A stretch of DNA of 64,000 nt, from positions 1-64,000 of the forward strand of contig NW_024105008.1 of NCBI RefSeq assembly GCF_003945595.2, in the 5' to 3' direction. This DNA comes from Pipra filicauda. Taxonomy: Eukaryota; Chordata; Aves; Passeriformes; Pipridae. Numbering within the stretch: position 1 is the stretch's first letter; every line of letters starts with the position of its first letter. Below the pieces are notes generated by a model. The model searched no databases. It worked only from the letters and a program-made list of their open reading frames with translations, and was not told the origin of the DNA. Positions 8,569 through 21,150 of the stretch are shown here, in pieces. Made by a program: the position numbers and the translations under genes.

Positions 8569-11080
8569 GTTCAGAGAAGGAAAGCACAGGGAACAATTAA
8601 GACAGCCCCCTCTCAGCAAAGCCAGTGCAGTTTTCAGGGAAATCTCCTCCAAGTCAAGGCATTTCTTTTCTCTGGTTTGTGCTGACTGAAGGTGATGTGA
8701 CGAACAGCAGCTCTGCCCATGTGCTGCCAAGGACTCAGCTTTGCTCTGCTGCAGTGCAGACATGGAGCTACTTTGGGACAGCTCTCACGACCACAGGGGA
8801 TGTCACATGGAACCCAGCTTTGATGGAAAAGTTCAATTCCTGTACTGTTGTCTTGGAGCAATTTGGGCTGCAGGAGAGAGGCACAGTGTATCCTTAAAAT
8901 AATTTTGACTGGGGTTTTGGTTACAATCATAACAACTCAGGAGTGTATGTTTTTAGGGGTAAATTTTTCTGATGACAAATCTGAAGAATGTTGAGCCAGG
9001 ACAGGCAGAAGGGCTGAGCTCTCCCTTGCTTATTGCAGAGCCAGGAGAGCTGCAGTGCCTCTCAGAGTGTTCCCCATCTGCCCTGCACTTTCCCTCTTGC
9101 TGCCTTGAAGAGGACTTCACACACAGATTCCTCTTTAAAAACCCCACCGAGATCTGTGCTGAGAGCAGGGCAGCACTGCTTGAAAGGGCAGCTCTGGGAA
9201 GTGTCCCCTGTGCCAGCCCAGAGGTGCAGCTGTGCTGGACAGAGCAGGACAGGAGCCCTCCTGCAGGGAAGCCAAGGGCTGGCACAGGAGAGTGCCCACC
9301 CCCAAGGGAAGGCTCAGCACTGCCCAGGATCCTGTGCTCATTTCTGATCCCGCCTGAAATATTCATCTCTGAGAGTAAAAGAGTTGGAATTTCAGTGCAG
9401 CCTCCTGACCTGAGAGAACAATGTCTATACTACAATGCCTAAGCAGGAAACACACCTCAGCACTAATTCCTTTCCTGTAGCCCCTGTCTTTTGTGAGCTT
9501 TGCAAAACATTCTCCATTCAATATGGTGTAGTGGTGTGGAGCTGTGAGCAGGTGTGGCCCTGCAACAGCGAGACATGGAAAAGATCCTCCCTCAGCTGCC
9601 AGGTTTGCTCCTTGCCCACAGCCCTTGTGCCCCAGCCCTGGAGCAGCTCCCCGGGCCGGCTGAGAGCTGCCCCTGGCAGGCAGCAGAGTCCCTGCCCAGC
9701 ACAGCACCCTGGGCTGCAGGACCCTGCTCTGCCCCACAGCCCTGGGCACCCCTGGCTGCACCCCCGGCTTCACAGCTCTTCCAAAGTGCCCCAAAACAGC
9801 CCCTGCTCCCCCATCCCATCAGCTGGGGCTGGGCCAGCTTTAGGAGATGCCTCCAGGAGCTGCCCCTGCACTGCCCTGCAGCCACAGACTCACCATGTGC
9901 AGCCCTGCCAAGGTTCCTCCTGCAGGGAGCTCTCAGCCATCCTGCCAGTGCTGAGCCCCTTGAAGCTCTGTCTGTGCCCTGCTGGTGTCCCTGAGCTGGC
10001 CTGGCAGTGCCCTCAGCCCTGCTGGGCTGTGCAGAGGAGCTGCCCCTGGGCAGAGCTGTCTCTTTGAAGCTCTTCTTGCTTGCCAGGAGCTCCCTGTGTG
10101 CCAGGAGCCTGGCCCAGCTCAGCAGCACAGCAACAGCCCCAGGCATTTCATGACTCTCAGGGGGTTTGGGGTTGTTTACATGAGACTCAGTCCCTGAGAG
10201 GAAGTTCAAACAACTTCTCAACAAGTCAAAGTGAGATTGAAACACTAAAGTTTCTTGTAGTGCTAATGAGTCTCACTGAGGGACACAACTGAGAACGTGT
10301 CCCCAGGTTCCAGTTAGAGCAGAAAACTGCAGACAGTGATGACAAGGATGGACAAGCAAGGGAAAGGTGGCTCTGATGCTGAAGAAACCTGGATTTGTTT
10401 TCTTAATCCAAAGGGCCAAGGCCTGACCCCCAGCCCCTGGGAAGGCAGATCCTGTCCCTGCCTCATTCTTCAGGGCTCTTCCTGGGGCACTGGGATGTGG
10501 GATGTGCAATGCCAAGGGCAGGCCCATGGGGTGGCACCTGCCAGGCTGCTGAGCAGGGACAAGGAGGCCCTGAGGCCCCAGGGCTGCAAGGGGCACTCCC
10601 CTCCTCCTGGCCTCAGGGGCACAGACAGCAGCCATGGCCAAAGGCCTGCAGAAGGTGGCTCTGGCAGGGCCTTTCAGCTTCTCCCCCTCCCTGTCTCCTC
10701 TCCAGCCCAGGCTGTCCTACGGTGTCCATGCCCTGCCCCTTTCCCTGCAGGCTGTCGTCATCCCCCCGGCTGCCCCACCTGGCTGGCACCTTCCTGCACT
10801 GACATCTCTGCGTCCTCCCTGGCTCTTCCTGCACACACAAAGCCTTGGGCTCATCCACACTCCTCCTGGCTGATGTGTTGCAGCGTTTTCCATGGAGTGA
10901 AATTCCTTTTTCCTCATGTCCACTCGGGACCTCCCCAGCTGCACTTGGCATTAATTCTTTCTTTCTCCTGTTCTTTTCTACTCTGACAAAAGGATCCACC
11001 ATCTCTAAATCCTCCCTTCAAGCCCTCTCAGGGCTGTCCTGTGCTGTCCTCAGTCTCCAAACCAGTGAGGCCACAGCTCC
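8569..11080 (-). repeat. Unit T1, 5' flank of OR-A (copy at 46775-49290, inverted)
   Basis: Near-identical to 46775-49290 in inverted orientation. Parts of it (about 9650-9770 and 10050-10150) also resemble the 5' flanks of the S-type receptors, so T and S flanks descend from one ancestral OR unit. The segment at 10050-10150 holds the conserved in-frame stretch described in the findings. The region is C/G-rich and stop-poor, which explains long open frames on both strands; I call no gene. Confidence 0.75.
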
Positions 11081-11197
11081 TTAGCCCCTCTCTAGTGCTC
11101 CTGTGCTTGAGACCTTTCAAGCCCATCTTGGGAGATCTCTGGGCACTCACAGATGTTTTTGCAGATGAAAATATCGTGCTCATAGTCTAAGTAAATC
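11081..11197 (+). repeat. CR1-like fragment at outer end of unit T1
   Basis: It matches 46640-46775 (inverted) and the start of the CR1 fragment at 24600. It includes the GCAGATGAAAA...CATAGTCTAAG stretch common to all three. The 41-bp array starts directly after it. Confidence 0.6.
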
Positions 11198-14100
11198 ATA
11201 GTTGCCATGACAACCAGCATGCATTCTCATTGCTATGGTCAGTTACCATGGCAAATAGAATACATTCCCATTGCCACAGTCAATTACCATGGCAACCATA
11301 ATACATTGTCATTGCTACAGCCATTGACTGTGGCAAACAGCATACTTCCCACTGCTTCGGTCAGTTACCATGGCAACCATAATACATTCCCGTTGCTACA
11401 GTCAGTTACCATGGCAACCAGCATACATTCCAATTGCTATGCTCAGTGACCATGGCAACCATCACACACTCCCATTCCTACAGTTGGTTACCATGGCAAC
11501 CATCATACAGTCGTGTTGATACGGTCAGTTACCATGGCAACCATCATACATTCCCACAGCTATGGTCAGTTACCATGGCAATCAGCATATATTCTCATTG
11601 CCACAGTCAGTTACCACAGTAACTACCATACATTCCCATTGCTAAGGTCAGTTACCATGGCAACCATCACACATTCCCATTGTTACAGTCAGTTACCGTG
11701 GCGACGATCATACATTCCCACTGGTATGCTTGGTTACCATGGCAACCAGCATACATTCTCATTGCCATGGTCAGTTACCATGGCAGCCATCATACATTGC
11801 CATTGGTACAGTCAGTTACCTTGGCAACCATCATACACTCACATTGCTACGGTCGGTTACTATGGCAACCATCATACATTCCCATTCCTACAGTTGGTTA
11901 CCATGGCAACCAGCATACAATCCAATTGCTACAGTCGGTTACCATGGCAACCATCATACATTCCCAATCCTACAGTTGGTTACCATGGCAACCAACATAC
12001 ATTCTCATTGCTACAGTCAGTTACGATGGCAACCATCATAAAGTACTGTTGCTATGGTCTGTTACCAAGGCAATCATCATACATTCCTTTTGCTACTGTC
12101 AGTTACCATGGCAACCACCATACATTCCCACTGCTACGGTCGGTTAACATGGCAACCATCATACATTCCCATTGCTGTGGTCAGTTACCATGGTAACCAT
12201 AATACGGTCCACTGCTACAATCAGTTACCATGGCAACCATCATACAGCCGCGTTGGCACGATCAGTTAGCATGACAACCATCTGAATTCCAGTTTCTATG
12301 GTCAGTTACCATGGCAACCATCATACATTCCCATTGTTACAGTCAGTTACCATGGCAATGATCATACATTCCCACTGGTATGCTTGGTTACCATGGTAAC
12401 CATCATACAGTCCCATTGCTATCGTCAGTTACCATGGCAACCAGCATACATTCCCATTCCTATGGTCAGTTACTATGGCAACCAGCATACATTCTCATTC
12501 CCACAGTCAGTTACCATAAGAGCCACCATACATTCCCATTGCTACAGTAGGTTACCATGGCAACCATCATACAGTCATGTTGCTATAGTCGTTTACCATG
12601 GCAACTAACATACATTCTTGTTGCTACGGTCAGATCCCATGGAAAACATCATGCATTCCTGTTGCTACAGTCAGTTACCATGGCAACCATCATACTTCCA
12701 GTTGCTACAGTCAGTTTATCATGGCAACCATGACACATTTCCATTGCTACGGTCAGTTACGATGGCAATCATCATACATTCGCACTGCTACGGTCAGTTA
12801 CCATGGCAACCAGCATACATTCCCATTGCTATGCTCAGTTACCATGGCAACCATCATACATTCCACTTGCTAGGGTCACTTACCATGGCAACCATCATGC
12901 ATTCTTTATGTCATGGTTGGTTACCATGGCAACTATCATACATTTCCTATTGCTTTAGTCAGTTACCATGGCAACCATCACACATTCCCCTTGCTACAGT
13001 CAGTTACCATGGCAACCATCATACCTCCAGTTGCTACAGTCAGTTACCATGGTAACCATCAAACATTTCCATTGCTTTGGTCTGTTACCATGGCAAGCAT
13101 CACACATTCCAGTTGCTAGGGTCAGTTACCATGGCAACCATCATACATTCTTATTGCTATGGTTGGTTACCATGGCAACCAGCATACATTTCCATTGGTA
13201 CGGTCAGTTACCACAGGAACCATAATACTTCCCACTGGTACAGTTGGTTACCATGGCAACCATCATACGTTCCCATTGCTACACTCAGTTATCATGGCAA
13301 TCATCATACAGTCTTATTGCTATGGTCAGTTACCATGGTAAGCATCACACATTTCCCACTGCAAAGGTCAGTTGCCATGGCAACCATCATACAGTCCCAT
13401 TGGTATGGTCAGTTACTATGGCAACCATCATACAGTCTCGTTGCTATAGTCAGTTACTCTGGCAACCATCATAGATTCCTGTTGCTATGATCGGTTACCA
13501 TGGCAGGTATCATACACTCCCATTGCTACGGTCAGTTACCATGGCAATGAGCATACATTTTTGTTCTACAGTCAGTTACCATGGCAACCATCACACATTT
13601 CGGTTGCTACAGTCAGTTACCATTCATACATTCTTACTGCTATGGTCGGCTGCCATTGAAACCACCATAAATTCCCATTGCTACAGTCGGTTACCCTGGC
13701 AACCAGCATACATTCCTGTTTCACAGTCAGTTACCACGGTAACCATCATACTTCCCACTGCTACGGTCGTTTGGCATTGTAACCAGCATACATTCCCGCT
13801 TTGATGGTTGGTTACTATGACAGCCATCATACATTCAAATTGCTATGGTCAGTTACCATGGCAACCATCATATTTACCTTTGGTACAGTCGATTACCATG
13901 GCAACCATCATACATTCTCATTGCCATGGTCAGTCACCATGGCAACCATCACACATTTCCATTGTTACGGTTTGTTACCATGGCAACCATCATAGATTCT
14001 CATTGCTATGCTCGGTTACCATGGCAACCATCATACATTCCCATTGCTACAGTCAGTTACCATGGCAACCATCATACATTTCCATTGCTATGGGCAGTTA

Positions 14101-14231
14101 TCATGGCAACCAGCATACATTCCTGTTGCCACGGTCGGCTACCATGGCAACCATCATACATTCTTATTGCTGTAGTCAGTTACCATGGCAACCAGCATAC
14201 ATTCCTATTGCTATGGTTAGTTTCTAAGGGA
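11198..14231. repeat. 41-bp tandem array 1 with an X-box (RFX-type) motif in the unit
   Basis: About 74 head-to-tail units of 41 bp. The unit core reads GTTACCATGGCAAC on the plus strand, a near-perfect palindrome and a full match to the X-box form (GTTNCC-ATGG-NAAC). It is followed by a variable spacer around CATACATTCCCATTGCTAC. Units differ by point changes, many of them in the spacer; a large share keep the exact 14-base core. Because 41 is not a multiple of 3, three units make 41 codons, which produces long repetitive open frames in all plus-strand phases; these are not genes. The array lies between the head-to-head genes OR-A and OR-B. Confidence 0.95.
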
Positions 14232-15480
14232 ACCTCTTGGTTCCTCTTGGACAGAAGCAGATACAGATGAGCCTCCCTGTTGCCCACCAACCTGCCAGCT
14301 GTGCTCTAAAGGCCTGTGTGCCAAGGGGGGTCTTGAACAAGACCCTGCACAAACCTCTGGGACTCTTTGCATTCTGTCCTGGTGCCTTTGCAGTGAATTC
14401 CAGGGTTATCAAAGCCAACTTCAATGGGCTCTTTGTCTCACTCCACAAGGTCACCCAAACCAGTCTCTCCTCTGACCCTCACCCACAAAAGTTCACCCAA
14501 TTCCTTCATCCCCCAGAGCAGCTCCAGAGGTCCAAGAAGCTCCTTCCCGCTGAGGACACCTCTCTCCTGCTCTTTCTCTCCTGGGTCTCCTTGGCCTTCT
14601 CTCCCAGCCCATCACAGCACCAAAACCTGGGAACTGTCTCAGCAGGCCTGGGCTGTTATTGCCTGCAAGAGGAAGGAAGAGAGACTTGGGGCTGCAGCTC
14701 CTCCTCCTGTGCCCCACACGCAGGGCATTGGGGCCTGTCTGGCTGCAGCCCCTCAGTGGGGGCACCGGGGTCAGAACAGACTTGCAGTGGGGAAAGCTGC
14801 TCTGAAAGCCCCGAGAGCTGGGCTGTGCAGAGGCTTTGCTGACAATGGCCTTGGGGGGGGACGTGCTGGGACTCAGGCCCAGGGGGAAAATCCCAGGCCT
14901 GATCCCTGAGGAGATCAGCACATGCTGCTGAAATGCTGGGGGAGAGCAGAGCCAGCAGAGGGAGGGAACAAGTGTGGACAGCCTGGGCTGATAGGATTTG
15001 GACTCGTGCCTGGCCCGGCCTTGGCTGGGCAGAGAAGGGACAGCCTTTGTGTCCCTGCAGGGCTGGGATTCACTCCCTGCCCCAAAGGCCCCCAGTGTGT
15101 CTGAGAAGCCCTGGGTGGTGCCTGTCCCACAACTACTGGGAATGGGGACGGGCTTCCTGCACAGGCCCTGTGCTGTCCAGGGCAGCTGCTGCACTTGTGC
15201 TGCAGAGCCCTGGCACCTCCCCTGGCACTACAGGCCCCTCTTTGGCTGTTCAATCCAGGCTCAGCTGCCCTCAATTAGGTTCAGCATTGAAGGGATGTCC
15301 AGGAGACAACTGCCATTGTACTCTGAGCACATGTAGAAAATACCCCGATAAAGAACAGGAGAGAGACCTCTCTCCCTGTGCCACCTGACTCCATTTGGTC
15401 ACCTGAGCACCTCTAGGGGCTGCCCTGGACAGAAGGAACAGTGACAGGTTCCCCTGTCCTACATGTGGGTACTTTCTGCC
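14232..15480 (+). repeat. S1 array-side flank
   Basis: No gene recognised. It is matched by 36960-39502 (which contains a solo LTR) and 63200-64000. At the homologue of the solo-LTR site (near 15118) the sequence is uninterrupted, which gives the empty-site comparison. Confidence 0.8.
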
Positions 15481-18400
15481 ACTGAAGTTGGCCAAAGCAA
15501 TGTCCCAGCAGCCTCCAAGGAGATCCCACAGCTGCTGCCCTGTCCCTAGGAACTGCTCCATTGGAGCCTGCAGTTCCCAGCAGGAATCTTGGTCACCTCT
15601 GGCCCCTCAGAAGGAACCAGGGGTTTGTGTCCCAGCAGGTCACTCCTGGCTTTGGTCTTCCTTCATTCCCATGGGAACTGGGACAAGGAGTCACCTGCAG
15701 GGGCCTGTTTTGAGCCCACTGAGCTGGGGCAGGAGGAATCCCAGCCCATGGGGGTTGTGCAGGGAGCTGAGTGTCCTTCTGGCTTCAGGTCTGCAGAGCC
15801 ACAAGGAGACACCTCTGTTGACTCAGCTGAGTCCCTTCCCTCAGTGGGGGTGAAGGAGATCCCTCCTGGGCACTGTCTGGGTTTCCTGTCCAAGGATGGG
15901 ACATGAAAAGGGGCCTCTAGAACTTAACTCTGTGTCTGTTTGGAGAAATGACAGTGCTGAAAGAAGTGTCTGTGCCCAGCTGAGAGAAGGCACATCCTTA
16001 TTTCCTTCAGCTGTGTGCCAGCAGGTTCCCCTGGAGCCCCAGGGACAGCTGGAGGAGCCCAGAGGGGCAGAGAAAGGGCTGCCTGGGGCTGTTGCTGTGC
16101 TGCTGAGCTGGGCCGGGCTCCTGGCACACAGGGAGCTCCTGGCAACAAAGAAGAGCTTCAAAGAGACAGCTCTGCTGGTGAGCAGCTCCTCTGCACAGCC
16201 CATCAGGGCTCAGGGCTCTGCCTGCAGCACCCAGAGCACAGGAGAGAAGGAACAGATGAGAGGCAGCCTGGGCTGGGAGGTGACTGAGCTCTCACCACAG
16301 GAGAAACCTTCCCAGGATTTGAAGGAAGAATTCTCTGGCTGTAGGAAAGTTCAGCTTCCCTTCCTGGAGGCATCTCCTCAAGCTGGCACATCCCACAGCT
16401 TCCAGGATCTTTCAGCAGGACTCTCCCAGTTGCTGCAGTGCAGGGGAAGTGGCCATATGGCAGAGCAGGGCAGGAGCTGCAGGCAGCAAGGGCAGAGAGG
16501 AGAAGGGAGCAGGAGGTTCAAGGGATCCTGGGCTGGGAGGACAGGGCAGAGCTGCTCAGGGCAGGAACCTTGCCAGCCCTTTGCCACGGTCAGGCTGTGG
16601 CTGCAGAGCAGTGCAGGTGAGTTCCTGCAAGTGCCTCTGCCAGCTGCCAAATGGCAGCAGTGGCAGGAGCTGTCAGGATGGCTCTGCTGGATTTGCTGGG
16701 GTGCAGCAGGAGAAGCTGCTGCAGAGCAGGACTTGCTGCTGCCCCCTCAGAGGCCCAGGGCCAGAAGGTTCCCTGTGCCAGGGCTGGCTGTGGGGTGGGA
16801 AGGTGGGGGTGCAGCCAGGGGTGCCCAGGGCTGTGGGGCAGAGCAGGGTCCTGCCCCCAGGGCTCTGTGTGCTGGGGCAGGGACTCTGCTGCCTGCCAGG
16901 GGCAGCTCTCAGCCCAGCCAAGGAGCTGCCACGGCCCTGCAGGGAGAAGGGGGGGTGGAAGGAGTGACCCCTCAGGGCAGGGCAGGGCAGGGCAGGGCCC
17001 TTCAGCTGCAGGCTCAGGGCTCCTCACAGCTTCAGCTCCACCTCCTCCATTTCCAGGGGCCCTTCTCAGGAAGCACATCCCCCCAGAACACCTCCCCCTT
17101 CCCAGCCACCGCAGGGGCTCTGGGATCTGCTCTGCAGCCCCTGCCCAGGCAGAGCTGCCCCTGGGCACTGGGCTGGGGATGGCTCTGGCAGCACTGGCAG
17201 GGAGCTGAGCTGGGCACAGGCAGGGGCTGCTGGCAGGAACAGCTCCTCACCCAGAGACAGGCAGGCAGGGAGAGGGAGCTGCTGCCACAAGGGCTGGGCA
17301 GGGGGATGGGGGCCCCTCCCTGCTGTCCCTGTGGCACAGACCCCTTCCCTGAGCAGCTCCTGCCTGGGCTCCTTTCCCAGCCTAAGCAGAGCCTGTGCCC
17401 TCAGGCCCACGGGGGCTGGGCTGTGCATTGCCCTGCAGCAGCCAGAGCCCAGGCAAGGACAGGGCCCTGATTTCCAGCTGTCTCTCTGTGTCCCTCCTCC
17501 CTTGGCAGCAGCACTGTGGCATTTCCCTGCCATCCCCTGCTGCCTGGGCTGTCCCTGTTCTCACCAGTTGGTTTTCTGAGCCAGTGTGTGGTTTTTTGGG
17601 GACAGGTTCCTGTGCAGACCCAAACCCTTTGGGTGCTGCTGTGGGGATGTGTCTGTGGCAGCCAAGTGCCCAAGTGCCCTCCAGGCACCTTCAGGGTATT
17701 CAGCTGTTTGCCTGGGTGTCCTGCAGGGCTGCAGGTGCCCTCCAGAAGGGCACAGCTCTTCCATAGCATCTCTGTGCTGCACAGGATCCCCATGGAGAAA
17801 ACTCCTCAGTGCTAAATCCATGGAAATGCTCTGGGCAGCTGCAAGGAGCATTTTGTGTCTCACTCTGGGAGGGGAGAGATGAAAAGGTGAGGAGTGTGTC
17901 AGTCTGTTCTTTGGACATGGATTCCTGGATCTCTGGGCAGTCTCTTTGGAGGGGAACAGTTGAGTGTGATGCTCCTCCAGCTCCAAGCTGCCAGCACAGG
18001 GCAGCTGAACCCAGGACTGATGGGCAGAGCAGCTCTTCTCTCTGCACTAAGGGACCATCCCTGTGCCCCTTTAGAACCCACAAGAGTTGACCTGCAGTGC
18101 AATAGAAATGTCACAGATTTCAAACCTCCACAACCACTCCTAAGTGTGGCAGGTGCAAGTGGGTGAACAAATCCAAAGAATTCCCTCAACTCAGCCCTTC
18201 ATTTGGGCAAATTGCAAACAGCAAAGCTGAGAAGCTCTTGGATGTACCAAAAGTACATTTCATTTGAGATCACCCTGCATTCCAGGTTCCCTCTCCAGCA
18301 GAGCAAGAAGGAGTCCTTGGGAGCCCATCCCAGAGTTCCTACTTCCAATGGTCCCCTCAGCCAGCAATAGGCAGAGCTCAGGGGAGGGAGCTGCAGGGAG

Positions 18401-18501
18401 GTCTGAGAGAGGAGAGAGAGCCTGAGAGTGGGGTGGCTGAGACGGGTAATGTTTGGCTGCAGAAGCCTGGTCTAACTCAGCAGTGACTTTTCCTCCTCAA
18501 C
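15481..18501 (+). repeat. S1 5' flank of OR-B
   Basis: C/G-rich and stop-poor. Frames of several hundred codons are open here (for example 15896-17470), and their homologues in S2 and S3 are partly open too. They share frameshifts and show low-complexity Gly/Gln/Ala-rich composition, so I treat the block as noncoding with a possible transcribed leader exon near 16080-16177. Confidence 0.6.
16178..16179 (+). other. Candidate splice donor upstream of OR-B
   Basis: CTG|GTGAGC follows a stretch that is conserved in the flanks of all five receptors. S2 and S3 keep the GTGAGC; the T-type flanks do not. It could pair with the acceptor at 18502-18503 to remove a 2.3-kb 5' UTR intron. Confidence 0.3.
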
Positions 18502-18503
18502 AG
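18502..18503 (+). other. Splice acceptor before OR-B
   Basis: TTTTCCTCCTCAACAG ends here, 26 bases before the ATG. The same acceptor context is found before OR-E. Confidence 0.6.
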
Positions 18504-18529
18504 ATCAAAATACTCTGAGGAAAGAGCAA

Positions 18530-19489
18530 ATGTCCAACAGCAGCTCCATGGCCCAGTTCCTCCTCCTGGCATTGGCAGACAGGCGGGAGCTGCAGCTCCT
18601 GCACTTCTGGCTCTTCCTGGCCATCTCCCTGGCTGCCCTCCTGGCCAACGGCCTCATCCTCAGCGCCGTAGCCTGGGACCACCACCTGCACACCCCCATG
18701 GGCTTCTTCCTGCTCAACCTCTCCCTCACAGACCTGGGCTGCATCTGCACCACTGTCCCCAAAGCCATGCACAACTCCCTCCATAACACCACAACCATCT
18801 CCTACACAGGATGTGCTGCACAGGTCTTTTTCTTTCTGTTCTTCATCTCATCAGAGTATTTCCTCCTCACCATCATGTGCTACGACCGCTACGTTGCCAT
18901 CTGCAAACCCCTGCACTACGGGACCCTCCTGGGCAGCAGAGCTTGTGCCCACATGGCAGCAGCTGCCTGGGCCACTGGCTTTCTCAATTCTCTGCTGCAC
19001 ACAGCCAGTACATTTTCCCTGCCCCTGTGCAAGGGCAACGCCCTGGGCCAGTTCTTCTGTGAAATCCCACACATCCTCAAGCTCTCCTGCTCACACTCAG
19101 GCTACCTCAGGGAAATTGGGCTCGTTGGGGTTAGTGGCTGTTTAGCATTTGGTTGTCTCATTTTCATTGTTTTCTCCTATGTGCAGATCTTCAGGGCTGT
19201 GCTGAGGATCCCCTCTGAGCAGGGACGGCACAAAGCCTTTTCCACGTGCCTCCCTCACCTGGCTGTGGTCACCCTCTTTGTCAGCCCTGGTGTATTTTCC
19301 TACCTGAAGCCTCCCTCCATCTCCTCCCCATCCCTGGATCTGGCACTATCAGTTCTGTACTCAGTGGTGTCCCCAGCACTGAACCCCCTCATCTACAGCC
19401 TGAGAAACCAGGAGCTCAAGGATGCCCTGAGGAAAATGATGACTGGATGCTTTTCAGGAGCAATCAAGTGCCTGTTTTCTGGTGTGTAG
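18530..19489 (+). CDS. OR-B: olfactory receptor, OR14-like, intact
   Basis: 319 residues, seven-transmembrane odorant receptor. The ATG is the first after the splice acceptor and gives the shared MSNSSSMAQF N-terminus with an NSS sequon. Intact signatures: LHTPM, NTT sequon before TM3, C95/C177, MCYDRYVAICKPLHY at the TM3 end, KAFSTC, PALNPLIYSLRN. Private changes: Trp at residue 49 where the paralogues have Cys, a Lys after the ECL2 Cys167, one extra residue (Tyr-Leu) at the start of TM5, and Ser before PALNP. The tail ends CLFSGV as in OR-C and OR-E. It lies head-to-head with OR-A across the 41-bp array and tail-to-tail with OR-C. Confidence 0.96.
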   Translation: MSNSSSMAQFLLLALADRRELQLLHFWLFLAISLAALLANGLILSAVAWDHHLHTPMGFFLLNLSLTDLGCICTTVPKAMHNSLHNTTTISYTGCAAQVFFFLFFISSEYFLLTIMCYDRYVAICKPLHYGTLLGSRACAHMAAAAWATGFLNSLLHTASTFSLPLCKGNALGQFFCEIPHILKLSCSHSGYLREIGLVGVSGCLAFGCLIFIVFSYVQIFRAVLRIPSEQGRHKAFSTCLPHLAVVTLFVSPGVFSYLKPPSISSPSLDLALSVLYSVVSPALNPLIYSLRNQELKDALRKMMTGCFSGAIKCLFSGV

Positions 19490-19683
19490 CATTCAGAATG
19501 GGATTCCTTAATGACCCAGCCTTCCTGCTCAGGTTTTTCGTGGAGGTCATCGGGTTCTTCTTGCAGTAATTTTTTCTGCAATGAAATATTATTATGCATC
19601 TGCCTTCTAATTTAGTGTCTACCCACCGAATTTGACCCAGAGATGTAAAAATGATGAATTGTTCTCTCTGGCTATTTAAAAAA

Positions 19684-19689
19684 AATAAA
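19684..19689 (+). terminator. AATAAA polyadenylation signal of OR-B
   Basis: 195 bases after the stop; the same signal and flanks follow OR-C and OR-E. Confidence 0.6.
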
Positions 19690-20850
19690 GGACCCTGCAG
19701 TGCCTTCTTTGTCCAAGACCCTTCTTCTCAGATGTTCCTAAAGGACAGCACACTGCAGGACAGGGTGTATTTGCAAAGGGGAAGGGGACAATAATCCCAG
19801 CCCAGCAGCACTGCCAGGGAGCAGCAGGGCTTGGTCTTTGCAGAGCTGCTCTCTTGCCACTTCCACACTGTCCTCCTGAGCCCCTTTCTCGGGGTAAGGC
19901 CTGAGTGCTCTCTGAGCACAGTCCTGGGGGGTGGAAGCCCTTGGAGCACAGGCAGGGACAGGCCCTGGCAACTTGTGAAGCAGAGCTGGGCTCCCTTCCA
20001 GCATCTCCAAGATGCTCTGGGATCCTATTGAGAGGGCAGGGCATGGACTGGGTCACTTCTTCTGTCACCTTGCTCCAGGGCTGCAACTCTCCTGCAGTGT
20101 CCCCATGACACTCCTGCTCTCTGCTTTCCAGGTTCCATTTTCAGATCCAGTCTTTCCCTCCTGTTCCCAGGGACATCCTGGGAGTGCTTCAGAGCTGCCA
20201 TCCTGGGGCAGCTCCTGCCCAGCGTGGGCAGGCACAAGGTCTCTCCAGCTGCTCCTCTCCCCTCCCCAGTGCCACTGTTTTCTGCAGCCTCCTCATCCTT
20301 GCCCAGCACAGCCCTCCTGGCACAGTTGGACACAACCCTTGTTCTACCCCCTCCTCAGGCACCTGCCCAACCCCTCAGCTCCAGCCTGATGGCCACAAAC
20401 CTTCAGGGCAGGGAGGCACCAGGGAAAATGCTGAGGAAACCTTTCAGCTGCACTCAAATCCAATTGGAGGGGTTGGCCTCGAGGAAGAAATCCCTTCTCA
20501 TTCTCCAGTACCACCAGGACAACCTGTGTTGTGTCCTGGGCACTCCTCTGGAAGTGTGGGCTATGGAAAAGGTTTTGGTGTCAGGGCTATTGAGAAGGCT
20601 GGGCAGTGTCACTGGGAGACCTCTCCCAAACCCTTGGAAAGGCCAGAGCCAGCCCAGAGCTTCCTGGGGCCTTGGCAAAGGCAGACCTGGAACCAGTCTG
20701 CAAACAGGGCAGCAAGGAGGGTTGGCAGAGTTCCAGACTGCTCAGGCTCAGCAGGGAAGGGGAGAGGGCAAGTCCTCCTGCAGCCATTGCCAGGCATGGG
20801 AAGGACAAGGCAGGGATTGCAGAACCCCTGTGGGAGGGAATAGAAGGGGA
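19690..20850 (+). repeat. S1 3' flank of OR-B
   Basis: No gene recognised. Copies at 32480-33635 and 55720-56520, with pieces at 57820-58255 and 58745-59100. An open frame of 285 codons (20224-21081) runs through it into the CR1 piece, so it is not a host gene. Confidence 0.7.
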
Positions 20851-21150
20851 TGTTTGTGCCCAGACTTCAGCAAGACCCTGGATGTGGTGTCCTGTGGTCT
20901 CCTTAGAGCCAGACTGGTGAGAGCTGGACTGAAGAGGTGGAAGATGTGGTGGGTGGGAAGTTGGCTGAATGAAGAGTGTCCAATAAAATCCATGGTACAA
21001 AGTCCTCTTGGCAGCAACTTCCTGGTGAAATCCCTCAGTGATCATCCCTTGAACACCAATGCAGAAGAGCTCTCTATATAATGGGACAAAATGAATTTTC
21101 ACGTCCTTTGTGGATGATGCCAAATTTTGGGGCTCTTCAGCAACCCATCT
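20850..21150 (+). pseudogene. CR1 LINE ORF2 (reverse transcriptase) fragment, S1 copy
   Basis: The translation contains the FSK-x-LDVVS stretch and, in another phase, a VDDAKF stretch corresponding to the catalytic YADD/FADD region of CR1 reverse transcriptase. Stops and frameshifts are present. Copies at 32180-32480 and 55430-55720, so the insertion predates the S duplications. Confidence 0.65.

Noticed and set aside
11207..14227. Long repetitive open frames (up to 227 codons) across the 41-bp array
   Set aside because: They follow from a stop-poor 41-bp unit cycling through three phases; several plus-strand frames are open together and the array in the other arm opens on the other strand. 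No protein feature is seen.
11198..14231. CRISPR-like regular spacing of a palindromic core
   Set aside because: The spacers are variants of one sequence, not unique, and the context is a vertebrate genome. It is a minisatellite.
11198..14231. Identity with the known galliform 41-bp repeats (CNM/PO41)
   Set aside because: The unit length agrees, but as I recall those repeats have alternating A and T clusters, which are not seen here. A direct comparison would settle it.
15896..17470. 524-codon frame upstream of OR-B as a host gene
   Set aside because: Composition is low complexity and C/G-rich with few stops on either strand; the S2 and S3 homologues carry frameshifts. Only the short stretch noted in the findings is kept everywhere.
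20224..21081. 285-codon frame downstream of OR-B
   Set aside because: Its C-terminal part is a CR1 ORF2 fragment in decay and the rest is noncoding flank.
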